A DNA stretch of 64,000 nt from Paenibacillus taihuensis (GTDB lineage: Bacteria > Bacillota > Bacilli > Paenibacillales > Paenibacillaceae): positions 1-64,000 of the forward strand of contig NZ_QTTN01000029.1 in assembly GCF_003386535.1 (NCBI RefSeq), written 5' to 3'. A program made the translations under genes and the position numbers. The notes below the pieces were generated by a model. That model saw only the letters and a program-made list of their open reading frames with translations, was not told where the DNA came from and searched no databases. Every line of letters begins with the position of its first letter. Position 1 is the stretch's first letter. Shown here piece after piece: positions 35,292 to 43,202 of this stretch.

Positions 35292-36257
35292 ATGTCGAAC
35301 TCGCTATTATCTTTACGTCCGCTTGGCAACACCGGTCTGCTCGTAACACCTCTATGTCTTGGAGCTGCTCCGCTCGGCGATATGCCGGAAACCTTTCAAT
35401 ACGGCACGCCGGAAGAACAAGCATTGGAAACGCTGCGTACAGCCTTTGAAAGCCCGATTAACTTCATAGATACAGCTGCTTCATATGGATTCGGCGAGAG
35501 TGAGCGCCGGATCGGCAAGGCGATTCAAGCGAATGGGGGACTTCCGGCAGGTTACGTCTTGGCGACCAAGGCCGACCGCGATTTCACGACAGGCGACTTC
35601 AGCGGCGAACAGATCAAACGTTCCGTCGAAGCGAGTCTCAAACACTTGGGGCTTGATCGTCTGCAATACGTTTATATCCACGACCCTGAACACACCACGT
35701 TCGAAAATGTCGTGGGATCCGGCGGGCCATTAGAGGTACTGCAGAAGTTTCAAGCGGAGGGCGTCATCGATCACATCGGCATATCCGGCGGGCCGATCGA
35801 TTTGCTCATCCGTTACGTAGAAACGGGAGCTTTCAGCGCTGTGGAGACCCACAATCGATATACGCTGCTCAATCGTTCTGCCGACCCCTTGCTCGATGTC
35901 GCGAGCCGCATGGGCGTCGCCGTCATTAACGCCGCTCCATATGGCAGCGGCATCTTGGCCAAAGGTCCGGAGGCATACGCTCGTTATGCTTATAGCGAAG
36001 CATCGCCGATCGTATTGGAAAGAGCGCGTTCGTTCGCCAAGGTGTGTCAAGAATTTAATGTCCCTTTGGCCGCAGCAGCACTTCAATTCTCGCTTCGCGA
36101 CCCGCGGATCACGAGCACGGTCGTCGGCATGAGTAAGCCGGAGCGGGTACTGCAGACGGTGGAACTCGCGAATTACCCGATTGCTCCTGAACTATGGCCG
36201 GCGCTTGAGGCCTTCGGTTATGATACAGAAGATCCTGAAACGAATCGATTTGAATAA
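35292..36257 (+). CDS. aldo/keto reductase (D-threo-aldose 1-dehydrogenase-like)
   Basis: 321 aa, NAD(P)-dependent oxidoreductase of the AKR superfamily. The TIM-barrel signatures are PLCLGAAPLGDMP, NFIDTAASYGFGESERRIGKAI (catalytic Asp/Tyr), VLATKADRD (Lys), LDRLQYVYIHDPEH (His), GISGGPIDLL and STVVGMSKPERVLQTVELAN. The closest subgroup is L-fucose/D-threo-aldose 1-dehydrogenase, which oxidises aldoses to lactones. Placed after a UxaA-like dehydratase it suggests a pathway aldose -> aldonate -> 2-keto-3-deoxy acid. No lactonase or aldolase gene is seen beside it. Confidence 0.88.
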   Translation: MSNSLLSLRPLGNTGLLVTPLCLGAAPLGDMPETFQYGTPEEQALETLRTAFESPINFIDTAASYGFGESERRIGKAIQANGGLPAGYVLATKADRDFTTGDFSGEQIKRSVEASLKHLGLDRLQYVYIHDPEHTTFENVVGSGGPLEVLQKFQAEGVIDHIGISGGPIDLLIRYVETGAFSAVETHNRYTLLNRSADPLLDVASRMGVAVINAAPYGSGILAKGPEAYARYAYSEASPIVLERARSFAKVCQEFNVPLAAAALQFSLRDPRITSTVVGMSKPERVLQTVELANYPIAPELWPALEAFGYDTEDPETNRFE

Positions 36258-36432
36258 ATTCACGCTTGCTTCCTTGGCAGGCACAGTCGGGTTTGTTGTG
36301 CTCATGCGTGCATTGGCATGGATACTGGGGAAGTTTGAGCTAGCCTTTCGATCATGGGTTTGGGCAGTGTCAATCGCGCTAACCGCCATTCTTGTCATTG
36401 CCTTCCTTATAAACGGAAGGCTTGCAAAGTGA
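36220..36432 (+). CDS. small two-helix membrane protein
   Basis: 70 aa from ATG 36220, overlapping the end of the aldo/keto reductase gene; an in-frame ATG at 36181 is an alternative. Two hydrophobic segments (LASLAGTVGFVVLMRALAWIL and WVWAVSIALTAILVIAFLI) flank a short loop with basic ends. No recognised family. A terminator follows. Confidence 0.55.
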   Translation: MIQKILKRIDLNKFTLASLAGTVGFVVLMRALAWILGKFELAFRSWVWAVSIALTAILVIAFLINGRLAK

Positions 36433-36452
36433 TTTTGTCAGAAGTTTAAACC

Positions 36453-36488
36453 AAACCGCATCGGCATGAGGATGCGGTTTTCTTTTTT
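36453..36488 (+). terminator. terminator
   Basis: AAACCGCATC pairs with GATGCGGTTT, followed by a T-rich run. Confidence 0.88.
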
Positions 36489-36566
36489 CGGCTCTGTGAT
36501 AGATAATGGCAGCTTGAGGTGTCTATTTGTTGTAATCGAAAATCATAGACTATTGGAGGTAACGAC

Positions 36567-36917
36567 ATGTCCCCGATTTTGAACCAGATTGGTGCGGTAT
36601 TCATTCCAGTAAGCAATATTGAGCAAGCGCGAGATTGGTATTGTGATATTCTTGGGCTGCCAGCAGATGGAGAAATTGCTTTCGGCCATATCTATGTGCT
36701 GCCCATGCAAGGAACAGGCATTGTACTGGATAGCAAAATTTTCTCGGAAGACAACATCTTTAGAGCGCCTGCATTTCATTTCAATGCGAGCAATATTGAG
36801 GAAGCGTTCAGCTACATGAAAGAGAAGAACGTGAACCTGACGACTGGAATTGAGCATAATCACTGGTTTAACTTCAAGGACCCCGATGGCAATCTGCTCA
36901 TGGTGTGTAAGTGTTAG
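36567..36917 (+). CDS. VOC family (glyoxalase/bleomycin-resistance fold) protein
   Basis: 116 aa, single domain. The two beta-alpha-beta-beta-beta modules are visible: IGAVFIPVSNIEQARDWYCDILGLPADG and APAFHFNASNIEEAFSYMKEKNVNLTTGIEHNHWFNFKDPDGNLLMVCKC. Metal ligands of the fold would be the first-strand residue and the terminal Glu-type position, here FKDPDGN. TTGGAGG precedes the ATG. It could be a lyase, dioxygenase or binding protein; the substrate is unknown. Confidence 0.82.
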   Translation: MSPILNQIGAVFIPVSNIEQARDWYCDILGLPADGEIAFGHIYVLPMQGTGIVLDSKIFSEDNIFRAPAFHFNASNIEEAFSYMKEKNVNLTTGIEHNHWFNFKDPDGNLLMVCKC

Positions 36918-36973
36918 TAGAATTCATTTCGTGCTTCGTCGTGCGAAAGCCAGCAATCTCCTTCTTCGGGTTA

Positions 36974-37158
36974 TGATGGATAAATCCATCATAGAAGAGA
37001 GGTTTTGGGGGAAATCGCATGCTATATTGAAAAAATCCACTCATTTATTCTCGAAATGGGCGAAAAGAGCCCTTTCCGCCAAAAATGAGTGGATAAATCC
37101 AACATAGTCGGAAAAACACCTTAATATCTGGATTTTGGATTGGATTAATCCAATATAG
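36974..37158. repeat. intergenic palindromic repeat element, copy 2
   Basis: This occupies the gap 36918-37269. The central unit has inverted ends (CTATATTG...ATCCACTCAT at 37022-37044 and ATGAGTGGAT...CCAACATAG at 37085-37107, 18 of 23 positions paired) around a 40-bp loop. It is flanked by GGATAAATCCATCATAG (36978-36994) and GGATTAATCCAATATAG (37142-37158). It is homologous to 11453-11650 in the same orientation. Confidence 0.72.
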
Positions 37159-37227
37159 CGTGACCGTGACTGTGTTCCATGTTCCACTTTGTTGGAGCTT
37201 TTCGACCTCTGGCTCGCGCCTACATAC

Positions 37228-37264
37228 AAAACCCCTGCAGCCTGTGCGTCTGCAGGGGTTTTTG
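37228..37264. terminator. bidirectional terminator
   Basis: A perfect 13-bp stem (AAAACCCCTGCAG with CTGCAGGGGTTTT) between the repeat element and the end of the GntR gene, with T-runs on both strands. Confidence 0.88.
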
Positions 37265-37267
37265 TTA

Positions 37268-37291
37268 GGCTAGAATACCAGTATTCTAGCC
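37268..37291. promoter_or_regulatory. palindrome in the 3' end of the GntR gene
   Basis: Perfect 11-base arms GGCTAGAATAC and GTATTCTAGCC around CA. It encodes the last residues and stop of the GntR protein. The core GAATACCAGTATTC differs by one base from the site in the promoter region at 38768-38781, so it is probably a second operator of this regulator. Confidence 0.65.
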
Positions 37292-37905
37292 GCATATTCC
37301 TGATGCTCAATCATCCGCCGCTTGGCTTCATCGGCTTCTCCCGCAAGAATAAGCTCGAAGATCTCCAGATGATCGCGGTACGAGTTTTGAATCCGATTCG
37401 TATCTTTACGCAGCACCTTTAGCGCCAACTGGAACAGTCGGTCCTGCAAATTGTTCATCATTTGCACCATTTCCTCGTTCTCGTATACGAGCGCGAGGCG
37501 GCGGTGAAACTCGGAGTCCGCATGCGTGAACGCGAGGTAATCATGCTGCGAGGCGGTTTCTTCCTGTACGCGAAGGTTCTCCCGGAACCAAGCAATCTCT
37601 TCCGGAGGCAGCTTGCGATTCGCCAGCTTATGAACGATATAGCCCTCGAGGGCCATGCGAAGATCGAAGAAATCAGCGACGCGCTGCAGCGACAGCCCAG
37701 GCAAGCTGAGCCCTTTGTTCGGCTCCATATTGAGCAGCCCTTCGGCAGCGAGCTTCTCCAGCGCAGAACGGATCGGTGTCCGGCTCATCTGCAGCAGATC
37801 GACGAGATACTTCTCGGTCAGCTGATCGTTGCTGTTGATCGTTCCTTCAAGAATTAGCGCGCGAAGCTGCTCATACGCTTTCTCTTTCAGCGTTACTGTT
37901 GCCAT
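37270..37905 (-). CDS. GntR family transcriptional regulator (FCD domain)
   Basis: 211 aa. Winged helix at residues about 5-70 (YEQLRALILEGTINSNDQLTEKYLVDLLQMSRTPIRSALEKLAAEGLLNMEPNKGL), then the all-helical FCD ligand domain (DLRMALEGYIVHKLA, HADSEFHRRLALVYENEEMVQMMNNL, DHLEIFELILAGEADEAKRRMIEHQEYA) with the usual metal-binding His/Asp positions. Its start overlaps the end of the TIM-barrel gene by 35 bases, so both are one operon. Two near-identical palindromes bracket this operon and are the likely binding sites. Confidence 0.9.
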   Translation of the reverse strand: MATVTLKEKAYEQLRALILEGTINSNDQLTEKYLVDLLQMSRTPIRSALEKLAAEGLLNMEPNKGLSLPGLSLQRVADFFDLRMALEGYIVHKLANRKLPPEEIAWFRENLRVQEETASQHDYLAFTHADSEFHRRLALVYENEEMVQMMNNLQDRLFQLALKVLRKDTNRIQNSYRDHLEIFELILAGEADEAKRRMIEHQEYAARILVF

Positions 37906-38728
37906 AGCGATTAACCTCTTCTTCTGTAAAATAACGGTCCGTCAGAGCAGCGATGCTCTCGTCCATCCAGAGCTGTTCCAGCGCGATCGTCTCTGCGACC
38001 GATGTGGTATAAGGTGTCCATAATTCGAGGATCGCGCTTGCCGCACCTTTTCCATGCCGCGCAATTCCATCCATCAAATAGCCAATATTGAGCTTGCCGG
38101 CGCCTGCTGGAGTGCCAAGAATGGCGTAACCCATCTGATGATCGACCCGTTTGATGTCAAAATCTTTAATATGCAGGTTAACGAGATACGGCACAAGCCG
38201 ATCAATAACCGTATCTGGATTTTCCAGCGCGCCAAAAGAATTGACCGTATCGAGACAGCAGCCGACATGCGGCGATGCCAGGCTTTCAAATAATTGTACC
38301 AGCTGCTTTGTTGTATGCATACCATGATTTTCAATAGCAAGCGTGATGCCCGCGGATTCATAAGCAGGCAGTACTTCACGCAGCTGCAGCTCGGCAGCAT
38401 GCAAATCTGGTGTCGTAATAATGGTCCGAACGATAGGGGAACCGAAGGTGCGAGCAATAGCGAGATAGGCTAGCAAGTTACTCGGCTCAGTGCCTCTCGT
38501 ACCAACTTCAATAGAAACGCCGTAAGCTTCCGCTGTTTGCTTGATCCGCGCCAGCTCCTCTTCGGATTTCAGATGGAGCGGCAAGTTATCGGCAATTTGC
38601 AGCAGACGAAGGCCGCGGCTATGAGTCAGCTGAATCAAGTCTTCTGCTGAAAGCGGATTGTCCGGCGTCTCATAACCGGGAACGCCTACTGACCATGTTA
38701 ATGTAAACGAGCTAAGTCCGAGTCTCAT
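37871..38728 (-). CDS. xylose isomerase-like TIM-barrel protein, possibly a 3-oxo-isoapionate decarboxylase
   Basis: 285 aa. TIM-barrel blocks: GLRLLQIADNLPLHL, GVSIEVGTRGTEP, AGITLAIENHGMHTTKQLVQLFESL, VGCCLDTVNSFGALENP, LVNLHIKDFDIK, and ILELWTPY; the Glu/Asp/His/Glu metal set is in place. It is co-transcribed with a GntR regulator and divergent from an ApnO-like dehydrogenase gene. In D-apionate catabolism ApnO makes 3-oxo-isoapionate and a TIM-barrel enzyme of this kind (OiaC) decarboxylates it, so that role is plausible. A plain sugar isomerase or epimerase is the alternative. GGGAG precedes the ATG. Confidence 0.78.
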   Translation of the reverse strand: MRLGLSSFTLTWSVGVPGYETPDNPLSAEDLIQLTHSRGLRLLQIADNLPLHLKSEEELARIKQTAEAYGVSIEVGTRGTEPSNLLAYLAIARTFGSPIVRTIITTPDLHAAELQLREVLPAYESAGITLAIENHGMHTTKQLVQLFESLASPHVGCCLDTVNSFGALENPDTVIDRLVPYLVNLHIKDFDIKRVDHQMGYAILGTPAGAGKLNIGYLMDGIARHGKGAASAILELWTPYTTSVAETIALEQLWMDESIAALTDRYFTEEEVNRYGNSNAERESV

Positions 38729-38763
38729 CGTAAAAGGTCTCCCTTCGCATCGTACTTCGTGAT

Positions 38764-38781
38764 GCTAGAATAGCAGTATTC
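38764..38781. promoter_or_regulatory. GntR operator candidate in the divergent promoter region
   Basis: GCTAGAATAGCAGTATTC lies between the starts at 38728 (minus) and 38891 (plus). It agrees at 17 of 18 positions with 37269-37286. Its place fits control of both divergent units by the GntR protein encoded at 37270-37905. Confidence 0.7.
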
Positions 38782-38890
38782 ACGCGGAAGAGCAATAATT
38801 ATATATGAAATGTATACAATTTGTATTGATCATTTTCGTCCTAGCCGTTATGCTGAAATTATCATCTCTATTAGTTGCGAAGGAGCGGTT

Positions 38891-39763
38891 ATGATGAGCG
38901 AAGCAGTGGGGCAAGCGACAATTGCACTTATTGGAGCAGGCGGGAAAATGGGCTGCAGGATTACGGATAACTTGAAGACGGCTGAGTACAGGCTGCTGCT
39001 ATGTGAACAGTCGGAGAGCGGGATAGCGCGTATTGCCGAGCGGGGGCTGTCGATTACGCCGAATGGGGAAGCGCTCGCGGAAGCGGACTTTGTTATTCTT
39101 GCGGTACCTGACGCAATCATTGGACCGTTATCGGAGCTTATTGTACCGAAACTGCGTCCGAATACGACGGTAATCGTGCTCGATCCTGCGGCTGCTTACG
39201 CGAACCAGGTGGCGCTGCGCGACGATTGCACGTTCGTCGTGACGCATCCGTGCCATCCCGCCTTGTTCGAGGAGCAGGATTCGCCGGAGGCGCGCAAGGA
39301 TATGTTCGGCGGCATTGCAGCGAAGCAGGATATCGTCATTGCGCTGCACCAAGGACGCGAGGACCTGTACGATGAGGCGGAGCAGATCTGCATTCGGATG
39401 TTTGCGCCTGTTGTAAGCTGCCATCGGATCACAGTGGAGCAGATGGCGCTGCTCGAGCCGGCTGCTGCGGAAGTCGTTGCCGCAGCTGCAGCCTGCATTA
39501 TGAAGGAAGCGATGGATGAGGTCATTCGGATGGGCGTTCCGGAAGCGGCGGCAAGGTCGTTCATGCTCGGACATATTCAAATCCCGCTCGCGATCGCCTT
39601 CAATAACGTCAATCCGTTCTCGGACGCGGCGAAGGTAGCGATCAATTACGGCTACGAGAAAATATTCAAGCCGGATTGGAAGCAAGTATTTACGAAGGAA
39701 TCGCTCGATGAAGTGCTGCGGCTTATGCTTCATCTGGATGAGAAGCCGGCGGTTCGCCAATAG
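38891..39763 (+). CDS. ApnO-like NAD-dependent oxidoisomerase/dehydrogenase (phosphogluconate dehydrogenase C-domain family)
   Basis: 290 aa from ATG 38891 (ATG 38894 is equally possible); AGGAG lies just upstream, and the in-frame ATG at 38810 has none. The N-terminal Rossmann motif is TIALIGAGGKMGCRI, then DFVILAVPDAIIG, TVIVLDPAAAYANQ and FVVTHPCHPALFEEQDSPEARKDMFGGIAAKQDIVIA. The C-terminal helical domain (VEQMALLEPAAAEVVAAAAACIMKEAMDE, HIQIPLAIAFN, KVAINYGYEKIFKPDW) is of the type found in D-apionate oxidoisomerase. That activity fits the divergent TIM-barrel gene, but I cannot exclude other sugar-acid substrates. Confidence 0.8.
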   Translation: MMSEAVGQATIALIGAGGKMGCRITDNLKTAEYRLLLCEQSESGIARIAERGLSITPNGEALAEADFVILAVPDAIIGPLSELIVPKLRPNTTVIVLDPAAAYANQVALRDDCTFVVTHPCHPALFEEQDSPEARKDMFGGIAAKQDIVIALHQGREDLYDEAEQICIRMFAPVVSCHRITVEQMALLEPAAAEVVAAAAACIMKEAMDEVIRMGVPEAAARSFMLGHIQIPLAIAFNNVNPFSDAAKVAINYGYEKIFKPDWKQVFTKESLDEVLRLMLHLDEKPAVRQ

Positions 39764-39775
39764 CTTGAACATACA

Positions 39776-39838
39776 GAAAGCGGCTGGATAGAAGCGTATG
39801 CTTGCATGATTGCATACGCCTCTGATCCAGCCGCTTTC
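39776..39838. terminator. 63-bp hairpin between convergent genes
   Basis: Outer perfect 14-bp arms GAAAGCGGCTGGAT and ATCCAGCCGCTTTC enclose an inner 8-bp stem GCGTATGC/GCATACGC. Only a short T-run follows. It probably ends both transcripts. Confidence 0.78.
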
Positions 39839-39840
39839 AT

Positions 39841-40617
39841 TTAGCTGCCGCTTCGTCCATCAGGCACTACCCGTTTGTTTGCCCGATATTGCCGCGGTGG
39901 TATGCCGATCTCGCGCTTGAACAGCTTGCAGAACTGAGCGTCAGTCGAGAAGCCGGAGCGGCTCGCGATATCGAGCACGGATAGGTCCGTCTTCACGAGC
40001 AGCTCGCAGCTGTTCGCAATTCGCTTCGTCAGCACATATTGCTGCGGCGATATGCCGAATTCCTCCTTGAACAGGTGGCGGAACCGGTCATAGCTGTAGC
40101 CGAAATTTTCCGCCATGTCGCTAAGGTTCAGCTTCTCATGAAAGTGGTTGTCGATGTAACGCTGGAACGTAACGAGCTTCTTGCCGCCTGTGCGCATCGA
40201 CCACAGCTCGTGCTTTTGCCTCGAAAGTTCAACCGCCAGCCTGCCTATCATAAAGTCGAGCATGAGGGAGTAGTGCGCCTTCTTGCTCGTGTATTCGTCA
40301 TAGAGCGATTCGAGCAGGGATAGGATCGTGGAATCCTTATCCTGAAACAGCCCTTCCTCCAGCTCAAGTAATTCTTCTTCACAGGTGAAGCCGACGAAGA
40401 TTACATCGGTATCTTGTATTCTGCGCTCATCATGCAGCGTCCCCGGGCGAATGAGGCAGAAGCTGCCCGCGCCGAAACGGTACTTTGTGTTGCCGATCTC
40501 CGTACTCCCGTTGCCGTTAATATAGTAAACGACCTCAAAACAATGATGGGTATGATGCGAAATATAGGTCTGCTTTCCACGGAGCGACCGGTATAGAAAT
40601 TCGAACTTTAATCGCAT
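39841..40617 (-). CDS. AraC family transcriptional regulator
   Basis: 258 aa from ATG 40617, with AAGGGG upstream; an in-frame ATG at 40698 has no site. The N-terminal cupin (HHTHHCFEVVYYINGNGSTEIGNTKYRFGAGSFCLIRPGTLHDERR) precedes two C-terminal helix-turn-helix motifs (LSDMAENFGYSYDRFRHLFKEEFGISPQQYVLTKRI and VLDIASRSGFSTDAQFCKLFKREIGIPPRQYRANKR). Convergent with the ApnO-like gene. No obvious single target; it could act on either neighbouring sugar operon. Confidence 0.9.
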   Translation of the reverse strand: MRLKFEFLYRSLRGKQTYISHHTHHCFEVVYYINGNGSTEIGNTKYRFGAGSFCLIRPGTLHDERRIQDTDVIFVGFTCEEELLELEEGLFQDKDSTILSLLESLYDEYTSKKAHYSLMLDFMIGRLAVELSRQKHELWSMRTGGKKLVTFQRYIDNHFHEKLNLSDMAENFGYSYDRFRHLFKEEFGISPQQYVLTKRIANSCELLVKTDLSVLDIASRSGFSTDAQFCKLFKREIGIPPRQYRANKRVVPDGRSGS

Positions 40618-40753
40618 GGATACAATTCCCCTTTGCACAAACGGCGCCAATTCGTATAACATAGTAACCACAACGTATAAAAACGCTTTCTTTTCCAATC
40701 ATAAGCGATAGCTGGGCATGACGCAATGGGAAGACAGGCTTGATGAATTCCAG

Positions 40754-40800
40754 TTGACATACCAACTTTCATTCGCTTACTATGTACCTATCAGATAGGT
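40754..40800 (+). promoter_or_regulatory. promoter and palindromic operator of the FadR-type GntR gene
   Basis: -35 TTGACA (40754-40759), 18-bp spacer, -10 TACTAT (40778-40783). The perfect 15-bp palindrome ACCTATCAGATAGGT (40786-40800) follows at the transcription start, an autorepression layout. Confidence 0.8.
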
Positions 40801-40829
40801 AGCAAGGTGAGGGGGATGGACGCGAACAG

Positions 40830-41510
40830 ATGGGTAAAATACAGAAGATATTAGTGCATGAGCAAGTATCGCAAGAGATTCAAAACTTCATCCAGGAGCA
40901 TGAGCTTTCAGAGGGAGACAAGCTGCCGTCTGTTGAGGAAATGACGAGAATGTTCGGCGTCGGGCGTTCGTCACTGCGCGAGGCGCTTCGTTATTTGGAA
41001 GCGATGGACATCATTGAAGTCCACAACGGCAAAGGGATCTTCGTAAAAGAAGTGAACACGTTCCGCATTACAGGCAAGGTGAAGATCGAGCGGGAGCGTA
41101 ATTTCCTGCTGAATATCCTTGAGGTGCGCAGAGCGCTGGAGGGGCAAGCTGTCGTTCTAGCTTCCAAGCGGATTACGAGCAAGCAGATCAAGGAAGTCGA
41201 AGAATGTCTGGAAGAGTACCGCATTCTGAAGGAAGCGAATAAAGATACGTCCCAGATCGATTTGATGTTCCATCTCCATATTATTAAAGCGGCGAAGAAC
41301 CCGATTTTGGAGACGGTATTGGACTCGATCTCCGGCTTGTATGAGAAGTTCTTCAATGAACCGCTTGGCGACAAGGCGTTGTTTGATGAGACGTATCCGT
41401 TCCATCATACAATGTTCGCGGGCATTGCGGCACATGACACGAAAGTCGCGATGGAAGAGTTCGATAAGTTGATGGACTGCATCGAGGCGAAAATCAAAAG
41501 CGTAAAATAA
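40830..41510 (+). CDS. GntR family transcriptional regulator (FadR subfamily)
   Basis: 226 aa. Winged helix: HEQVSQEIQNFIQEHELSEGDKLPSVEEMTRMFGVGRSSLREALRYLEAMDIIEVHNGKGIFV. The FCD ligand domain follows (LLNILEVRRALEGQAVVLASKRI, IDLMFHLHIIKAAKNPILETVLDSI, YPFHHTMFAGIAAHDTKVAMEEF) with the usual Asp/His ligands. It lies directly upstream of an ABC sugar transporter operon whose promoter carries the same operator as its own, so it is very likely that operon's repressor. The inducer is probably a sugar acid or similar. Confidence 0.92.
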   Translation: MGKIQKILVHEQVSQEIQNFIQEHELSEGDKLPSVEEMTRMFGVGRSSLREALRYLEAMDIIEVHNGKGIFVKEVNTFRITGKVKIERERNFLLNILEVRRALEGQAVVLASKRITSKQIKEVEECLEEYRILKEANKDTSQIDLMFHLHIIKAAKNPILETVLDSISGLYEKFFNEPLGDKALFDETYPFHHTMFAGIAAHDTKVAMEEFDKLMDCIEAKIKSVK

Positions 41511-41545
41511 TGAAGCCGTGTAAACAGAATTCGCATTTTTTCTTA

Positions 41546-41592
41546 TTGACACTGTAAAGCGCTTTCAACTATAATCAACCTATCAGACAGGA
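41546..41592 (+). promoter_or_regulatory. promoter and operator of the ABC transporter operon
   Basis: -35 TTGACA (41546-41551), 18-bp spacer, perfect -10 TATAAT (41570-41575). ACCTATCAGACAGGA (41578-41592) matches the operator at 40786-40800 at 13 of 15 positions. The spacer holds the LacI-type palindrome AAAGCGCTTT (41556-41565), a possible second control by CcpA or another LacI-family protein. The leader down to 41775 shows no ORF. Confidence 0.8.
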
Positions 41593-41775
41593 TGACTGGC
41601 TGACACACTGTTAGCATCTGCTTGCTGCAGGGGGAATTTTTTTAGAAAGAGTTGTACAAATATTCAGAAATGAAAGACGAATTAAGTTCCAAGATTAGCG
41701 TGTAATTCATTACACATTAATCGCCAAAGAGTTCCCAGTCTCATTGATCACCAAATTGAATGTGGAGGGTTTCTA

Positions 41776-43140
41776 ATGGGGGTAACTAAGAAGTCGAAGT
41801 ATTTGTATCTCGGTCTCGCTACGACAGTGATGGCAGGCATGCTATCCGCTTGCGGCGGCAACAGCAATGATTCTTCTAATTCCGGAAACACGAACAATGC
41901 AGCGCAAAGCAACAACGCAGGCAGCACGCAAGAGAAGGTTAATCTTCGCATGATTGAGAGCTTGACGAGCCCGGCCCGTACGGAGCTGCTGAAAGCATCG
42001 ATCAAACGCTTCGAGGATGCGAACCCGAATATTACGGTTGAGCTGATCTCGCCACCTTTCGACCAAGCGGACAATAAGATCCGTACGATGCTTGGCGCAG
42101 GCGAAGACCTTGATGTACTTGAAGTGCGCGACCTGACAATCAATGAAGACGTTACGAACGGATATGTTGAAAACCTGGAGCCTTATGCGTCCAAATGGGC
42201 GGATTATGCTACGGTTTCTCAAGCAGCGAAGACAGTAGCCTCGATCGCTGATAAGCCGTACTTCATCGCAAACGGCATGTACGAGCGTCAAATGTTCTAC
42301 CGTAAAGACTGGTTCGACGCAGCCGGCCTTGCCGCTCCGAAAACATGGGAAGATGTTTACAACGCAGGCAAGAAGCTGACAGATCCAAGCAAGAACCATT
42401 ACGGTTTCTCGTTCCGCGGCGGCCCTGGAGGCAATGGTTATGTTGATGCCATCGCGCAAAGCTACAACGGCACGAACTTGGACGAAGCCGACGGCCACTT
42501 CCTGAAGGACGGTAAAACATCGATCTATGGAACGCCTGAAGCGAAAGCGGCGCTTGAGCTTTACCAGAAAATCTTCAAAGACACAGCGCCTGCCGATTCC
42601 ATCAACTGGGGCTTCGCAGAGCAAGTACAAGCGTTTACTTCCGGCGTAACGGCTATGCTGATGCAAGATCCGGACGTTATCGGCGTTCTGAATGAGAAAA
42701 TGGAAAAAGGAACTTGGGCTTCCACATTCCTGCCTGTAGGTCCTACTGGCAAAACGTTCTATGGCATTGGCGCAGCTGGCTGGGGCATGACTTCCTTCTC
42801 GAAGCATAAAGACGAAGCTTGGAAGCTGATCGAATTCTTGTCGAGCCCTGCAGAGAACACGGCGTTCTGTAAAGCGTTCGGCTTGCTGCCGATCCACTCC
42901 TCCGCATCGGAAGATCCGGTCTTCCAAGAAGGTCCGTATGCGACATTGCTTGAAATGAACACGAAGCCGGAAGATTATATTCCGCTTAAACCGAACTACA
43001 GCTACACGGAAATCGGCGACTGGGGCGATGTTGTCATGAAGAACACGCAAGCTTGGCTCCTCGGCCAAGCATCACTCGACGATACGCTCAAAATCTTGGA
43101 TAAATACTGGCAAGACCAGAAAGCGAAACTTGCGAAGTAA
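41776..43140 (+). CDS. ABC transporter sugar-binding lipoprotein
   Basis: 454 aa. Lipoprotein signal (LYLGLATTVMAGMLSACGG) with lipobox Cys, a Ser/Asn/Gly-rich linker and a cluster B binding-protein fold (VNLRMIESLTSPARTELLKASIKRFEDANPNITVELI, VEVRDLTINEDV-type region, FYRKDWFDAAGLAAPKTWEDVYNAGKKLTD). TGGAGGG precedes the ATG. It is the first gene of the operon with two permeases and a PLP enzyme. No ATPase gene is present, so it probably shares an MsmX-type ATPase encoded elsewhere. The sugar is unknown. Confidence 0.9.
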   Translation: MGVTKKSKYLYLGLATTVMAGMLSACGGNSNDSSNSGNTNNAAQSNNAGSTQEKVNLRMIESLTSPARTELLKASIKRFEDANPNITVELISPPFDQADNKIRTMLGAGEDLDVLEVRDLTINEDVTNGYVENLEPYASKWADYATVSQAAKTVASIADKPYFIANGMYERQMFYRKDWFDAAGLAAPKTWEDVYNAGKKLTDPSKNHYGFSFRGGPGGNGYVDAIAQSYNGTNLDEADGHFLKDGKTSIYGTPEAKAALELYQKIFKDTAPADSINWGFAEQVQAFTSGVTAMLMQDPDVIGVLNEKMEKGTWASTFLPVGPTGKTFYGIGAAGWGMTSFSKHKDEAWKLIEFLSSPAENTAFCKAFGLLPIHSSASEDPVFQEGPYATLLEMNTKPEDYIPLKPNYSYTEIGDWGDVVMKNTQAWLLGQASLDDTLKILDKYWQDQKAKLAK

Positions 43141-43202
43141 TGCTAGTGGTGATGGGTGGCTCCGCTGCCCATCACTTTTTTAATAAGGGGGGGTTAAAAT
43201 TT

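Noticed and set aside
41552-41569. Canonical cre (CcpA) site in the ABC promoter
   Set aside because: AAAGCGCTTT is palindromic, but the outer TG is shifted by one base from the cre consensus, so I report it only as a LacI-type palindrome.
41842-43068. 408-residue frame antisense to the sugar-binding lipoprotein
   Set aside because: No start context and no motif; the plus-strand frame has a lipobox and operon context.
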